From Alphaproteobacteria bacterium (lineage in GTDB: Bacteria; Pseudomonadota; Alphaproteobacteria; CAAHEQ01; UBA3637), in assembly GCA_017962565.1 (NCBI GenBank), contig JAGCVC010000005.1:16541-80540 (forward strand): 64,000 bases of DNA, in the 5' to 3' direction. Shown piece by piece: positions 55,491 to 63,501 of the stretch; position 1 is the first letter of the stretch, and every line of letters begins with the position of its first letter. The position numbers were made by a program, and so were the translations under genes. The notes beneath the pieces are model-generated. The model had not been told where the DNA came from. It worked only from the letters and a program-made list of their open reading frames with translations, and did no database searches.

Positions 55491-56099
55491 CTACTCCTTC
55501 CACACATCCTCTCGCTTCAAAAACCGACACATAGTGGTTGGATGGACATTTAGGATTTTTGCAATCTTGGCTTGGCTGAGACCCTTGTCTAGAAGTTCTT
55601 TGATTTTCCTGCGATTTTTGGACAGTTTCAAACATTTTGATTGCGCACCAAGCGGTCTGCCCAACTTAACCTTTTGCTTTTTAAGTTTATCCAATGACAT
55701 TTTGATACGGTTTGAGATTAAATCTCTTTCAATCTCAGCAGCTAAACCAAACGTGTAAGCCATAATCTTTGATTGCAAATCATTCTTAAACGCATAGTTT
55801 TCCTTGATACTGATGACTTTTACATCTTTATTGATAGCATCTTGTAAAATACCAGCCAACTCATATAGATTACGAGCCAAACGGCTGATTTCTGTAATAA
55901 TAATGGTATCTCCGGCAACAACTTTGCCCATTAAGACACCTAATTCTCTTTTTGATAAAGGTTTGCGAGAGCTGATATTTTCTTCAACCCATTTATCTAC
56001 CTTCAATTTGTTGCGTTTTGCATACTCTTTAATAGCAAAGTGCTGATTGGAACAAGTTTGCTTTTTCTCCATAGAACACCGACAATATCCGTAAATCAT
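55491..56099 (-). CDS. Serine recombinase (resolvase/invertase family)
   Basis: The ATG at 56,099 follows AAAGGATTG and gives 202 aa. The N-terminal catalytic domain starts IYGYCRCSMEKKQ, with the active-site serine in CRCS and the arginine pair in EISRLARNLYEL. The dimer helix (LAAEIERDLISNRI) leads to a C-terminal HTH (GLSQAKIAKILNVHPTTMCRFL). Small resolvases resolve or invert DNA segments; here it may invert or resolve parts of the element. It follows hsdR tail to tail with 6 bases between stops. Confidence 0.9.
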   Translation of the reverse strand: MIYGYCRCSMEKKQTCSNQHFAIKEYAKRNKLKVDKWVEENISSRKPLSKRELGVLMGKVVAGDTIIITEISRLARNLYELAGILQDAINKDVKVISIKENYAFKNDLQSKIMAYTFGLAAEIERDLISNRIKMSLDKLKKQKVKLGRPLGAQSKCLKLSKNRRKIKELLDKGLSQAKIAKILNVHPTTMCRFLKREDVWKE

Positions 56100-56310
56100 A
56101 ATCAATCCTTTTTCTTTTATTTATTGAAAATCAAAGGACTTTCGGTTGGAAAAACATTTGCATTTAAACATTTGATAAAATGCAAACACTTTTTGAGATG
56201 AAAGAAAGTGTTAAAATTTTTTATCTATTCCTTTGGAGATATTGAAAAACCAATAAAATGGCGAGATTTAATACAGTAGTAAAAGGAAACTTCAAAGAAG
56301 GAAAATAAAG

Positions 56311-56338
56311 GCATTACATAATCAAATGTTTATGTAAT
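56311..56338 (+). promoter_or_regulatory. Hairpin CATTACATAA ... TTATGTAATG before the nuclease gene
   Basis: Perfect 10-base arms around an 8-base loop, ending 8 bases before the ATG at 56,347, where a ribosome-binding site would lie and where none is visible. It could be an operator or a hairpin limiting translation. The remainder of 56,100-56,310 has no supported gene; a 16-codon reading at about 56,260 (MARFNTVVKG) is too short to claim. Confidence 0.45.
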
Positions 56339-56346
56339 GTAATCGC

Positions 56347-56871
56347 ATGGGAAAGATACTCTTTATTGCACTGTTATTTTTGAGCATTTCTGCGAAGGCA
56401 GAAGTGGAAGTACATTTTTCTCCATCCAAAGATTGCGAGAATGCCCTTGTAGAAAGAATTAACGCATCCAAGAAAAACATTGATGCTGCGGTTTATTCTA
56501 TAAACAACAAAAGCATCGTCAATGCTTTGAAACAAGCACATGACAGAGGTATTCAAATCAGAATTTTAACGGATAGGTTACAAGCAGCTGGGAATTCTTC
56601 TGCCGTTAAAGATTTGCGCAACTATGGCATAAACATTCGAGTTCATACCAGAAACAAGATAGAACATAACAAGTTTGCTATATTTGACGGCAAGAAGGCA
56701 AGCACAGGTTCATATAACTGGACAAACCCAGCATCTGATAAGAACAGTGAGAATTGCGTATTCTTTTCTGAAGATGAAAAGGTAGTTGGAGAATTCCAGA
56801 ACAGATTTAACTATCTGTGGCAAATCAACACTGCCGAAAAATCAGAAGAATGGTTTAACAAGAAGCAGTAA
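56347..56871 (+). CDS. Secreted phospholipase D-like nuclease (Nuc family)
   Basis: The 174-aa product has a signal peptide (ILFIALLFLSISAKA) and one HKD motif (EHNKFAIFDGK followed by GSYNWTNPASDKNSEN), as in plasmid-borne Nuc, a periplasmic dimeric nuclease. Upstream VHFSPSKDCENALV is also typical. Nuc-type genes occur on conjugative plasmids. No ribosome-binding site precedes the ATG, but a hairpin does. Confidence 0.88.
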   Translation: MGKILFIALLFLSISAKAEVEVHFSPSKDCENALVERINASKKNIDAAVYSINNKSIVNALKQAHDRGIQIRILTDRLQAAGNSSAVKDLRNYGINIRVHTRNKIEHNKFAIFDGKKASTGSYNWTNPASDKNSENCVFFSEDEKVVGEFQNRFNYLWQINTAEKSEEWFNKKQ

Positions 56872-56945
56872 TGCTGTAAATTTCTTGACTCATTTAGAAT
56901 CCTAAACTACAATCCAAACATATACCAACAAAGAAAGGAAAAATC

Positions 56946-57542
56946 ATGAAAAAATTATTTGCAACATTGATGATTTTATTAACAGGATTAACAGCAACAG
57001 CAAAGGGGGCAGATATGTCAAATGCAAAAGTACTAGTGGTTTATTTTTCAAGAACTGGTGAACAATATAGTGTTGGGAACATCACCGAAGGTAATACTGC
57101 CATTGTAGCAAAAATGATTGCCGAGAAAACCAAGGGTGATTTGTTTGAAATTAAACTCAAAAACGATGCTTATCCAACAGAATATCATCCTTTAACAGAA
57201 GTAGCAAAACAGGAAAAGAAAGCAAATGCTCGTCCTGAAATTATCGGAAAAGTGGATAATTTTGCCGATTATGATGTTGTGTTTATCGGAAGCCCAAACT
57301 GGTGGAGTGATATGCCAATGGCAGTTTATACCTTTATGGAACAATATGATTGGACGGGCAAGAAAGTTGCTCCATTTGTGACACATGAAGGAAGCGGATT
57401 GTCTTCTATTCCAAGCAGTATTGAAAAAACGACCAAAGCCGAAGTATTAAAAGGATTTTCTCTTTACGGACATGAAGCTCAAAACGAAAGAGAAGACTCC
57501 AAAATCAAAGTGGATTCTTGGTTGGAAAAGTTGGGATTCTAA
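56946..57542 (+). CDS. Exported flavodoxin
   Basis: The 198-aa product has a signal peptide (LFATLMILLTGLTATAKG), then a flavodoxin-like domain: VLVVYFSRTGEQ (phosphate loop), VVFIGSPNWWSDMPMAVYTFM and APFVTHEGSGLSS. Flavodoxins carry electrons through FMN, normally in the cytoplasm; an exported one implies periplasmic electron transfer. AAAGAAAGGAAAAATC precedes the ATG. The next gene, a membrane ferredoxin, starts directly at the stop. Confidence 0.87.
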   Translation: MKKLFATLMILLTGLTATAKGADMSNAKVLVVYFSRTGEQYSVGNITEGNTAIVAKMIAEKTKGDLFEIKLKNDAYPTEYHPLTEVAKQEKKANARPEIIGKVDNFADYDVVFIGSPNWWSDMPMAVYTFMEQYDWTGKKVAPFVTHEGSGLSSIPSSIEKTTKAEVLKGFSLYGHEAQNEREDSKIKVDSWLEKLGF

Positions 57543-58217
57543 ATGAAAAAGTATATCCAACCGATACGCTTTTTGGTACAAGTTCTGTTTATGGTAGGAC
57601 TTTTGCTACCATTCTTACCGTTTGCGGACAAAGTGGGACAACAGATTTGGATTTCAATTCTGTTTGTCGGTGTATTCTTTTGCGGTTGGATATGTCCTTT
57701 TGGTGCACTGCAAGATTGGATTGGATGGGTAGCAAAAAAGATTCATTTGCCAAGATTTAAGATACCACAGAAATATCAACAATATGTGCAACTATGCAGA
57801 TACTTTCTGTATGGACTCAGTATGATGAACATCACACTTGGCTTTTTGAACGCTCGTTTCTTTTTTGGACATAGTGCGATGAAAGGTATGTGGGATTGGG
57901 TAAATGGTTCAGTTATGATTACCTTTCTAATTCTAACATTGTTTACAGACCGTCCATTTTGCAACTACTTTTGTATGAAAGGTGCTTCTTTGGGCGTTTG
58001 GAGTGTTCTTCGTCCGTTTGGTATTGCCAGGGATGAAAAGAAGTGTATTCATTGTCATCTGTGCGACAAAGTATGCCCGATGAATATTTGTGTAGAAAGA
58101 ACAAACTTTTTACGCCATCCGAATTGCATCAACTGCATGCAATGTATGTGCAAATGCCCGAAGAATTGTATCAAATTCAAATTGATGAATATAAACCAAT
58201 CCCTCAAGAAAAAATAA
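57543..58217 (+). CDS. NapH-like membrane 4Fe-4S protein
   Basis: The 224-aa product has about four or five membrane segments, with cysteine motifs CGWICPFGALQDWIG and FCNYFCMKGA between them, as in NapH/YccM-type proteins that move electrons across the membrane. A C-terminal ferredoxin module has CIHCHLCDKVCP and CINCMQCMCKCP. It begins at the flavodoxin stop, so the two form a pair in which this protein would feed the exported flavodoxin from cytoplasmic or quinol donors. Convergent with the small recombinase. Confidence 0.87.
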   Translation: MKKYIQPIRFLVQVLFMVGLLLPFLPFADKVGQQIWISILFVGVFFCGWICPFGALQDWIGWVAKKIHLPRFKIPQKYQQYVQLCRYFLYGLSMMNITLGFLNARFFFGHSAMKGMWDWVNGSVMITFLILTLFTDRPFCNYFCMKGASLGVWSVLRPFGIARDEKKCIHCHLCDKVCPMNICVERTNFLRHPNCINCMQCMCKCPKNCIKFKLMNINQSLKKK

Positions 58218-58799
58218 TTACACCACTACATTCTCCACAGCATTTGAGAGCATGGTTTCATTATAGTTGAAATACCGTTGCGTAGTAGCAATGTTGCGGT
58301 GGTTGGCAAGTTTTTGAACTAAACAGATGTTAGTGCCAGCATTGATTAAACGACTTACAAACAAATGCCTACCTAAATGACTTGCTCCTTCAATGTTGAA
58401 CTTCTTGTAAATTGTAGAAAATATCCGAGAGATTGACACTCTATTGAATGGTTTTCCTAACTTTTGTGAAGTAAAAAGGTAAGTTTCAGGGGTAATTTCT
58501 TCATTTCTACTCTTCAAATACACCAAATATTCCTTAAATTCTTTCTTCATTTGTGAGTTAAGGTAATAAGAACACCCGAACTTACCTTTGTTCTTGTCAG
58601 AATCTAAACAAATAACATCCTTTACCTTCAAATCTGGCGTATAAACATCTGCTACTTGAAGATAAGCAAAGTTAATACTTCTCATACCATTCAAAGAACA
58701 TAAGAACATCATTCTGATTTGTTCGGCATGTCTCATCCCAGAGATGTAAGTTAAAATATCTTTGATTTTTTTATCATCTATAAAAACTTGGTTTACCAT
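58218..58799 (-). CDS. Short tyrosine recombinase, catalytic domain only
   Basis: At 193 aa the protein lacks the N-terminal core-binding domain of integrases. The catalytic residues are present: arginine in NGMRSINFAYL, the H-x-x-R in ASHLGRHLFVSRL, the second histidine in LANHRNIATTQRY and that tyrosine. AAAGGATTGTAAA precedes the ATG. Such minimal recombinases include phase-variation (Fim-like) enzymes. A GATC-bounded element lies 46 bases upstream of its start. Confidence 0.85.
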   Translation of the reverse strand: MVNQVFIDDKKIKDILTYISGMRHAEQIRMMFLCSLNGMRSINFAYLQVADVYTPDLKVKDVICLDSDKNKGKFGCSYYLNSQMKKEFKEYLVYLKSRNEEITPETYLFTSQKLGKPFNRVSISRIFSTIYKKFNIEGASHLGRHLFVSRLINAGTNICLVQKLANHRNIATTQRYFNYNETMLSNAVENVVV

Positions 58800-58844
58800 T
58801 TTACAATCCTTTCGTTAAAATTACTTTTTGAAGCGACACGATCT

Positions 58845-58876
58845 GATCAACACACTTTTACAAAGTCGTCAAGATC
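58845..58876 (-). promoter_or_regulatory. GATC-bounded 32-bp element upstream of the short recombinase
   Basis: On the minus strand it starts GATCTTGACG and ends TGATC. It differs from the element at 63,427 at only two of 32 bases. TTGACG would be a -35 box; a good -10 is not obvious. Confidence 0.55.
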
Positions 58877-58886
58877 GAAAAATGAA

Positions 58887-59026
58887 AAAATGTTAAAAAA
58901 AGTGATTTTTATGAATAAATTTTAACATTTTGAAATGATGCATAAAATCTGCTTTTCCAAGATTCCTGCTTTTCTGCGCCATTCAGAAATAATGTTAAAA
59001 AATGCACATTTTTTAACATTCTGAAT
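58887..59026. promoter_or_regulatory. Nested AATGTT/AACATT palindromes upstream of the gene at 59,093
   Basis: Two inverted repeats: AAAATGTTAAAA (58,887-58,898) with TTTTAACATTTT (58,920-58,931), and a perfect 14-base palindrome AATGTTAAAAAATG / CATTTTTTAACATT (58,991-59,020) flanked by ATTCAG / CTGAAT. TTTTAACATT(T/C)TGAA occurs twice. This suits an operator for a dimeric regulator in the region before 59,093. Confidence 0.5.
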
Positions 59027-59031
59027 TTCCG

Positions 59032-59060
59032 TTGATTTTTTAGCATTTTTGTGATACTAT
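59032..59060 (+). promoter_or_regulatory. Promoter of the gene at 59,093
   Basis: TTGATT at 59,032-59,037, 17-base spacer, TACTAT at 59,055-59,060, directly after the large palindrome. Confidence 0.5.
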
Positions 59061-59092
59061 GCTTCTACATTTTTAATTTTGAGGTTTAGGCA

Positions 59093-60652
59093 ATGCCATC
59101 AACAAAACTGTATTATTTCCAAAATGAACAAGAGGCAAATGAGTTTTTGTACGGTTCTGCAAATCGTTACAACAATGCAAATATATCTTATGAAGAAGAT
59201 GTTTTTCCTCAAATTTTACAAAACTTCTTAGAAAGTCAACATAATGACATTCCAATGCATGGAGAAAAATTTTTTCAAGAAAAAGAAAATATCATATCAG
59301 GAATTTGTCGTTTATATAGAAGTTTGCCTATCTTAAAGAATTATATAGATGCGAATTATGCTTTTTCACCATATATGGTATTAGATCTTAATCCTAACAA
59401 TTATATTGAAAAAATTAAAGAATATGGACAAAAAGGAAAAATTTTATCACTGTTAGCAAATTTAAAACGTCCAAAGAACCTGTGCACAGAAGAACTGATA
59501 GAAATTTTAGATTTCTTAAATTGCATAGGTTCTTCTGTAAAAATAAAATCTTTTTTACCAACATCAATTATACCTGCTTTTAAAAGATACTTTTTATCAT
59601 GTTTTGACGAATTGATTGGCTTTTTTCCCAATAATGAGCTGTCAAATCTTCTAGAGAAAATTGAATTTAAACAAGAAAAATGCACAGCAAAAAAACACCA
59701 TAAGAACGGATACAGAATACATCCTTATGGGCATGGTTCGAGTGTTCTATATGAACATTTAAACATTTCAGAACAATTATTCGAAAAAACTATCTCTGAT
59801 GAATCGAGATTATTACATGAGGTATTTTTCCATGATTGCCATTTTTCTTTCACCAAAGCAAACTCAGAAACTAAAAGTAACATTATTTTGCATTTTGAAA
59901 ATTGTGTTTTTGAGAACACCTTCAACTTAAATGAATTAATTAGGCGAAGTGTTGAATTTAAAAACTGTATTTTTGAAGGAGAAATAAATTTAAACGAATG
60001 CTTCATTACAGCCGATATTTCTTTCATAAACTGCATTTTTAAAGAGAAAAGTTCTTTACTACTTGAAAACGTAGATTTTAACAAAAAGATTAATAAATTA
60101 CATTTTACACTTGAAAATTGTATAATAAATGGAATTTTTAGCATTCAAACACAAGTTTTTTATCCTGAGTTACACATCAGAAATGTTGCTTTTTGTAAGC
60201 CATTTAACATAGAAACAGAAAAATTTATACATCTGCCTGAAATAAGTAATATTTGTTTTCCATCGTTATCTTCATCTCAAATAAATACAGCTCGCAAAAA
60301 ATTATATGCAATTCTGCTAAAAAGTGGTTATGAAGAACAAGCAAATGATTTGGAAATTCTCATTAAAAAGGAAGGAACAGAAAAAGGTGATTTTGACTAT
60401 TATAAATATCAAAAAGCAAAAGAAGAAGGAATGTTAGATTTGGCACAAGCAGCAAAATATCTAAACATGAAAAGAACTTCTTTGAATATGAAAAGGGCAA
60501 AAGATAAAAAACAAATTACAGGAACATCTTTGCCATTTATTCAGCAAGGAAGAAAAATTTTATATCCATTAGAAGCACTTGAAGCATTCAGAAAAAATGA
60601 CTTGTTAAAGTTAAAAGAATTAAGAAAAAAATATCCAATCCCGATAAAATAA
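59093..60652 (+). CDS. Unknown protein with beta-helix-like repeats and C-terminal excisionase-like HTH
   Basis: The 519-aa product has no signal peptide. Residues ~1-215 are helical. Residues ~235-380 are a run of short beta-like repeats with recurring F-x-x-C-x-F units (FFHDCHF, FENCVFENTF, FKNCIFEGEI, FINCIF), which look like a pentapeptide-type right-handed helix. The last ~75 residues are a small HTH domain like excisionases (LDLAQAAKYLNMKRTSLNM then GRKILYPLEALEAF). The combination could recruit a surface or inhibitor domain to DNA. Not recognised as a family. It sits behind a large palindrome and promoter. Confidence 0.65.
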   Translation: MPSTKLYYFQNEQEANEFLYGSANRYNNANISYEEDVFPQILQNFLESQHNDIPMHGEKFFQEKENIISGICRLYRSLPILKNYIDANYAFSPYMVLDLNPNNYIEKIKEYGQKGKILSLLANLKRPKNLCTEELIEILDFLNCIGSSVKIKSFLPTSIIPAFKRYFLSCFDELIGFFPNNELSNLLEKIEFKQEKCTAKKHHKNGYRIHPYGHGSSVLYEHLNISEQLFEKTISDESRLLHEVFFHDCHFSFTKANSETKSNIILHFENCVFENTFNLNELIRRSVEFKNCIFEGEINLNECFITADISFINCIFKEKSSLLLENVDFNKKINKLHFTLENCIINGIFSIQTQVFYPELHIRNVAFCKPFNIETEKFIHLPEISNICFPSLSSSQINTARKKLYAILLKSGYEEQANDLEILIKKEGTEKGDFDYYKYQKAKEEGMLDLAQAAKYLNMKRTSLNMKRAKDKKQITGTSLPFIQQGRKILYPLEALEAFRKNDLLKLKELRKKYPIPIK

Positions 60653-60669
60653 AAGTCATTTTCGTCTGA

Positions 60670-61971
60670 TTACGTTATGTCACCCTTTAGCAACCAATCA
60701 AGAACATTTATGCGCTTAATCCCATTTGTATTACCTTCACCAAAATCTAAAGACAAGAGATATTTTGGATAATTGTCTTGGATTTGCTCTAATGGACGTA
60801 TTTCTCTTTCAAAATTGTCCTTATCCAAGGTATACAAAGCAACTTGGTAATATTCAAGTATTCCGCCTGCTTTTTGAGCAACAAAATCTACTTCTATGTC
60901 CTTGCGTTCACCTTTGCTTTGAACAGTAATCGTTCCAACATTTACTTTATAACCACGGCGTAACAATTCCAAAAATACAACATTTTCTAACACATGCCCT
61001 AAATCCCTATCTTCGTGTCCAAGTAATACGGACCTAAGTCCCAAATCACATACGTAGTATTTGGCATTACCATTCAGCATTTGCTTACCTTTGATATCAT
61101 AACGGTCACATTTATAGACAAGATAGCTGTCTATCAACCCTTTGATATATAAATCAATCGTTGGTACAGATATTTGCCGTCCACTGCTTTTTAGCACTTT
61201 TTCAATATTTCGTAAGGAAGTTTCATTTCCAATATTATCAAACAAGTAATTAACAAAGACATCCAATTTATCCGACTGTGCAATATTAAAACGCTTTACT
61301 ACATCTTTTTGAATGGTGTTCAGATAAACCGTATTTAACAAATAATCGCTGATTAATTGACGGTCTCCGTTAAATGCCAATGTTTGCGGAAATCCACTTT
61401 CTGTTATGTAACGATTATACACAGCATTTTCGTTAAGAGCTTCATCTTTATGACTGAGCATATATGCCGTATGATACTCTTTGAAAGAAAATGGCTGCAT
61501 CTTGATTTCTACATAACGACCTCCAAAAGAATTTGCTAAATCACTTGAAAACATATACGCATTTGAACCAGTTAAATAAACATCAACATTTTCCTGCAAT
61601 CGTAGAGCATTTGCTACCTGCTGCCAATTTTCTACTAACTGGACTTCATCAATGAAAACATAGCACATTTTACCCTTGACCAACTTTGAAAGAATAAAAT
61701 CCAACAGGGTATTATAATCTGACAATAATAGCTTATCATTCAAAGTTAAACCAATTTTGCGTACTTGTAGCGGGTCTTCCAAATTAATTGCTACGATTTG
61801 AGATTTTTGAACTTTTTTTGTTTTCAGAAGATAATCTTGAAACAATGTAAAAAGTTTGGATTTTCCACAACGTCTGACACCCGTTACAATTTTTACCAAA
61901 TCCTCTTTATCTTTCCATGCCTTTAACTTCTCTAAATAAAATGGTCTTTCAATCAAGTGTTCTTTTGCCAT
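60670..61971 (-). CDS. DUF4143 AAA-type ATPase
   Basis: The ATG at 61,971 follows GAAAGGAGATAATT and gives 433 aa; an upstream ATG at 62,016 has no such site. Walker A GVRRCGKS is at 31-38, Walker B is CYVFIDEVQLVENW, the sensor region shows YLTGSNAYM and the C-terminal DUF4143 part has DLGLRSVLLG, then LENVVFLELLRRGYKV and KGERKDIEVDFVA. The family is common in mobile regions; some act like toxins or anti-plasmid factors, but the role is not settled. Confidence 0.85.
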   Translation of the reverse strand: MAKEHLIERPFYLEKLKAWKDKEDLVKIVTGVRRCGKSKLFTLFQDYLLKTKKVQKSQIVAINLEDPLQVRKIGLTLNDKLLLSDYNTLLDFILSKLVKGKMCYVFIDEVQLVENWQQVANALRLQENVDVYLTGSNAYMFSSDLANSFGGRYVEIKMQPFSFKEYHTAYMLSHKDEALNENAVYNRYITESGFPQTLAFNGDRQLISDYLLNTVYLNTIQKDVVKRFNIAQSDKLDVFVNYLFDNIGNETSLRNIEKVLKSSGRQISVPTIDLYIKGLIDSYLVYKCDRYDIKGKQMLNGNAKYYVCDLGLRSVLLGHEDRDLGHVLENVVFLELLRRGYKVNVGTITVQSKGERKDIEVDFVAQKAGGILEYYQVALYTLDKDNFEREIRPLEQIQDNYPKYLLSLDFGEGNTNGIKRINVLDWLLKGDIT

Positions 61972-62119
61972 AATTATCTCCTTTCTTATAGATATTATAA
62001 CAAAATAAAATTTCATGTCAACACTTTTTGTAAAATATATTTAACAAAAATGCTTCTTAAAGCAGTTTTGTAAAATGAAGTATTTGTAAAAAAGATTGAT
62101 TTTTACGACAAAATAAAAG

Positions 62120-62578
62120 TCATTTTCGTTTAATTTTACTCAAGTATTCTTTGAAATCATTGACGGCTGTGTCAATATCTTTTGTGCTTGACTGAGGACG
62201 AACTCCCACACGAGCAGCTTGGTCTGTCATACGAGTAAAGGACAAACCCTTGATAACTACAATCTTTTGCTGCTTTTTACTCCAACCATAAGCATCTATT
62301 TTGATGTCATAAAGGTCTGGCGTTTTAATGGCAAAGATATAAATGGTATCTCCATTCTGGCGAACTTTCCAGTTTGAACCATTCGTCCAGAGAGTGATTA
62401 ACTCACCAACTTCAAAAGGAATGTGGTTTCTTGTAAAGATTCCACTTTCCTTTATCAGTATGTTCCAGACATCCGGGAGAGTTCTTGTCAGTTCATCTCT
62501 GTTCTTCAACAAAGTATCCAAGTGATTAAAAAGTTTTTTTAATTGTTCCATATCTCTATTTATCATTTCAGATTCCAT
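62120..62578 (-). CDS. Unknown protein (152 aa)
   Basis: Not recognised. Its ATG touches the stop of the gene upstream (TAA-ATG), so the two are coupled. The N-terminal helix (EQLKKLFNHLDTLLKNRDEL) precedes a beta-rich region (WKVRQNGDTIYIFAIKTPDLYDIKIDAYG), a basic stretch and a charged C-terminal helix. Third gene of a leftward unit with the ankyrin-like and DUF6876 genes. Confidence 0.6.
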   Translation of the reverse strand: MESEMINRDMEQLKKLFNHLDTLLKNRDELTRTLPDVWNILIKESGIFTRNHIPFEVGELITLWTNGSNWKVRQNGDTIYIFAIKTPDLYDIKIDAYGWSKKQQKIVVIKGLSFTRMTDQAARVGVRPQSSTKDIDTAVNDFKEYLSKIKRK

Positions 62579-63010
62579 TTATAAATCAAAAACACTTTTA
62601 TAGATTTCTTGAATTTCTACATAGTTTTCTCTTTTAATCATATCTTTTTGCCAAACTGATAACTTAAAGTTATGCTTCTTCATTGTCTTTGTAACAAAGA
62701 AAAGTGTTGAGGGTTTAACCTTCGCCAGCATTCGTAGCAAAGAACCAAAATTTCTTCTATTATCCAAGTGTAGTCCATAGTATTTGTATTTGAAGAGCAA
62801 CACCAATAATTTGTCCCAGTTCGGTTGGCAGAATTGATGAACCCATGGGAGTGGTTGGTTGTTAAAGGACTTTTGGATATCACCCCCTTTCAACAATATC
62901 TCCACCATCTCCATGTCTGGTTCAAATGTTGCGTATTTACATAGGGGCGTTTCTTCATTCCTACAATTTGGTTTGCCTAATATTGCTTCTTTAATTTGTT
63001 CTTTATCCAT
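62579..63010 (-). CDS. Ankyrin-like small protein
   Basis: The 143-aa product has helical repeats of ankyrin type (TPLCKYATFEPDMEMVEILL then KGGDIQKSFNNQPLPWVHQF), weaker than those at 40,801. AAAGGAAAACAAAA precedes the ATG. It lies between the DUF6876 gene (17 bases) and the unknown gene at 62,120 (no gap). Confidence 0.55.
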   Translation of the reverse strand: MDKEQIKEAILGKPNCRNEETPLCKYATFEPDMEMVEILLKGGDIQKSFNNQPLPWVHQFCQPNWDKLLVLLFKYKYYGLHLDNRRNFGSLLRMLAKVKPSTLFFVTKTMKKHNFKLSVWQKDMIKRENYVEIQEIYKSVFDL

Positions 63011-63027
63011 TTTTGTTTTCCTTTCAT

Positions 63028-63390
63028 TTAATTTTCATCACACCAAAAGAATACTTTGTCTTTGTAAAAGAATTTCCATTCCCCTTGCGGACAATCTGTG
63101 TAGGGAATTTCTTGTTTGTAAAAAAGTTTCAGACCATCCTTAAATGTTATAACGGCTGTACTGTCATTCTTTACTTTCAATTTAATACCCACAAGGATTT
63201 TATCCATCTCCGGTTTAGTTTTCACAACACTTTCAACAAGGTCTAATAGCCAATATGCCTCGGCATTTTCACAAAATGTTTTTACTCCATCTGTATAGTC
63301 AAATGATAGGTTGGGATTTGTATGGTAATCCTCTGTTCCGTAACAAAGAGCCATCGCATTTAATAAGTTCCATTTTTTCTCATCAATCAT
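63028..63390 (-). CDS. DUF6876-family protein
   Basis: The 120-aa product fits DUF6876: YGTEDYHTNPNLSFDYTDGV near residue 17, AEAYWLLDLV, a central beta part (AVITFKDGLKLFY) and the YTDCPQGEWKFFYKDKVFFW end. The family occurs on plasmids and phages; its function is unknown. AAAGGAAGACATT precedes the ATG, and the GATC-bounded element lies 37 bases further upstream. Confidence 0.68.
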   Translation of the reverse strand: MIDEKKWNLLNAMALCYGTEDYHTNPNLSFDYTDGVKTFCENAEAYWLLDLVESVVKTKPEMDKILVGIKLKVKNDSTAVITFKDGLKLFYKQEIPYTDCPQGEWKFFYKDKVFFWCDEN

Positions 63391-63426
63391 AATGTCTTCC
63401 TTTCTTTTGGTCCATTACGATTGATC

Positions 63427-63458
63427 GATCAACACACTTTTACAAAAGCGTCAAGATC
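63427..63458 (-). promoter_or_regulatory. GATC-bounded 32-bp element upstream of the DUF6876 operon
   Basis: Near-identical to the one at 58,845 (30 of 32 bases). Read on the minus strand it starts GATCTTGACG and ends TTGATC, with TTGACG as possible -35. The start codon of the operon is 37 bases downstream. Confidence 0.55.
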
Positions 63459-63501
63459 TAAAATTGCACTTTTTTAAAAATTTTTCTGTGAACTTATCCC
63501 T

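Noticed and set aside
56262..56312. A 16-codon reading (MARFNTVVKG...) before the nuclease gene
   Set aside because: Too short to support; could be a leader peptide, but nothing in it resembles an attenuator.
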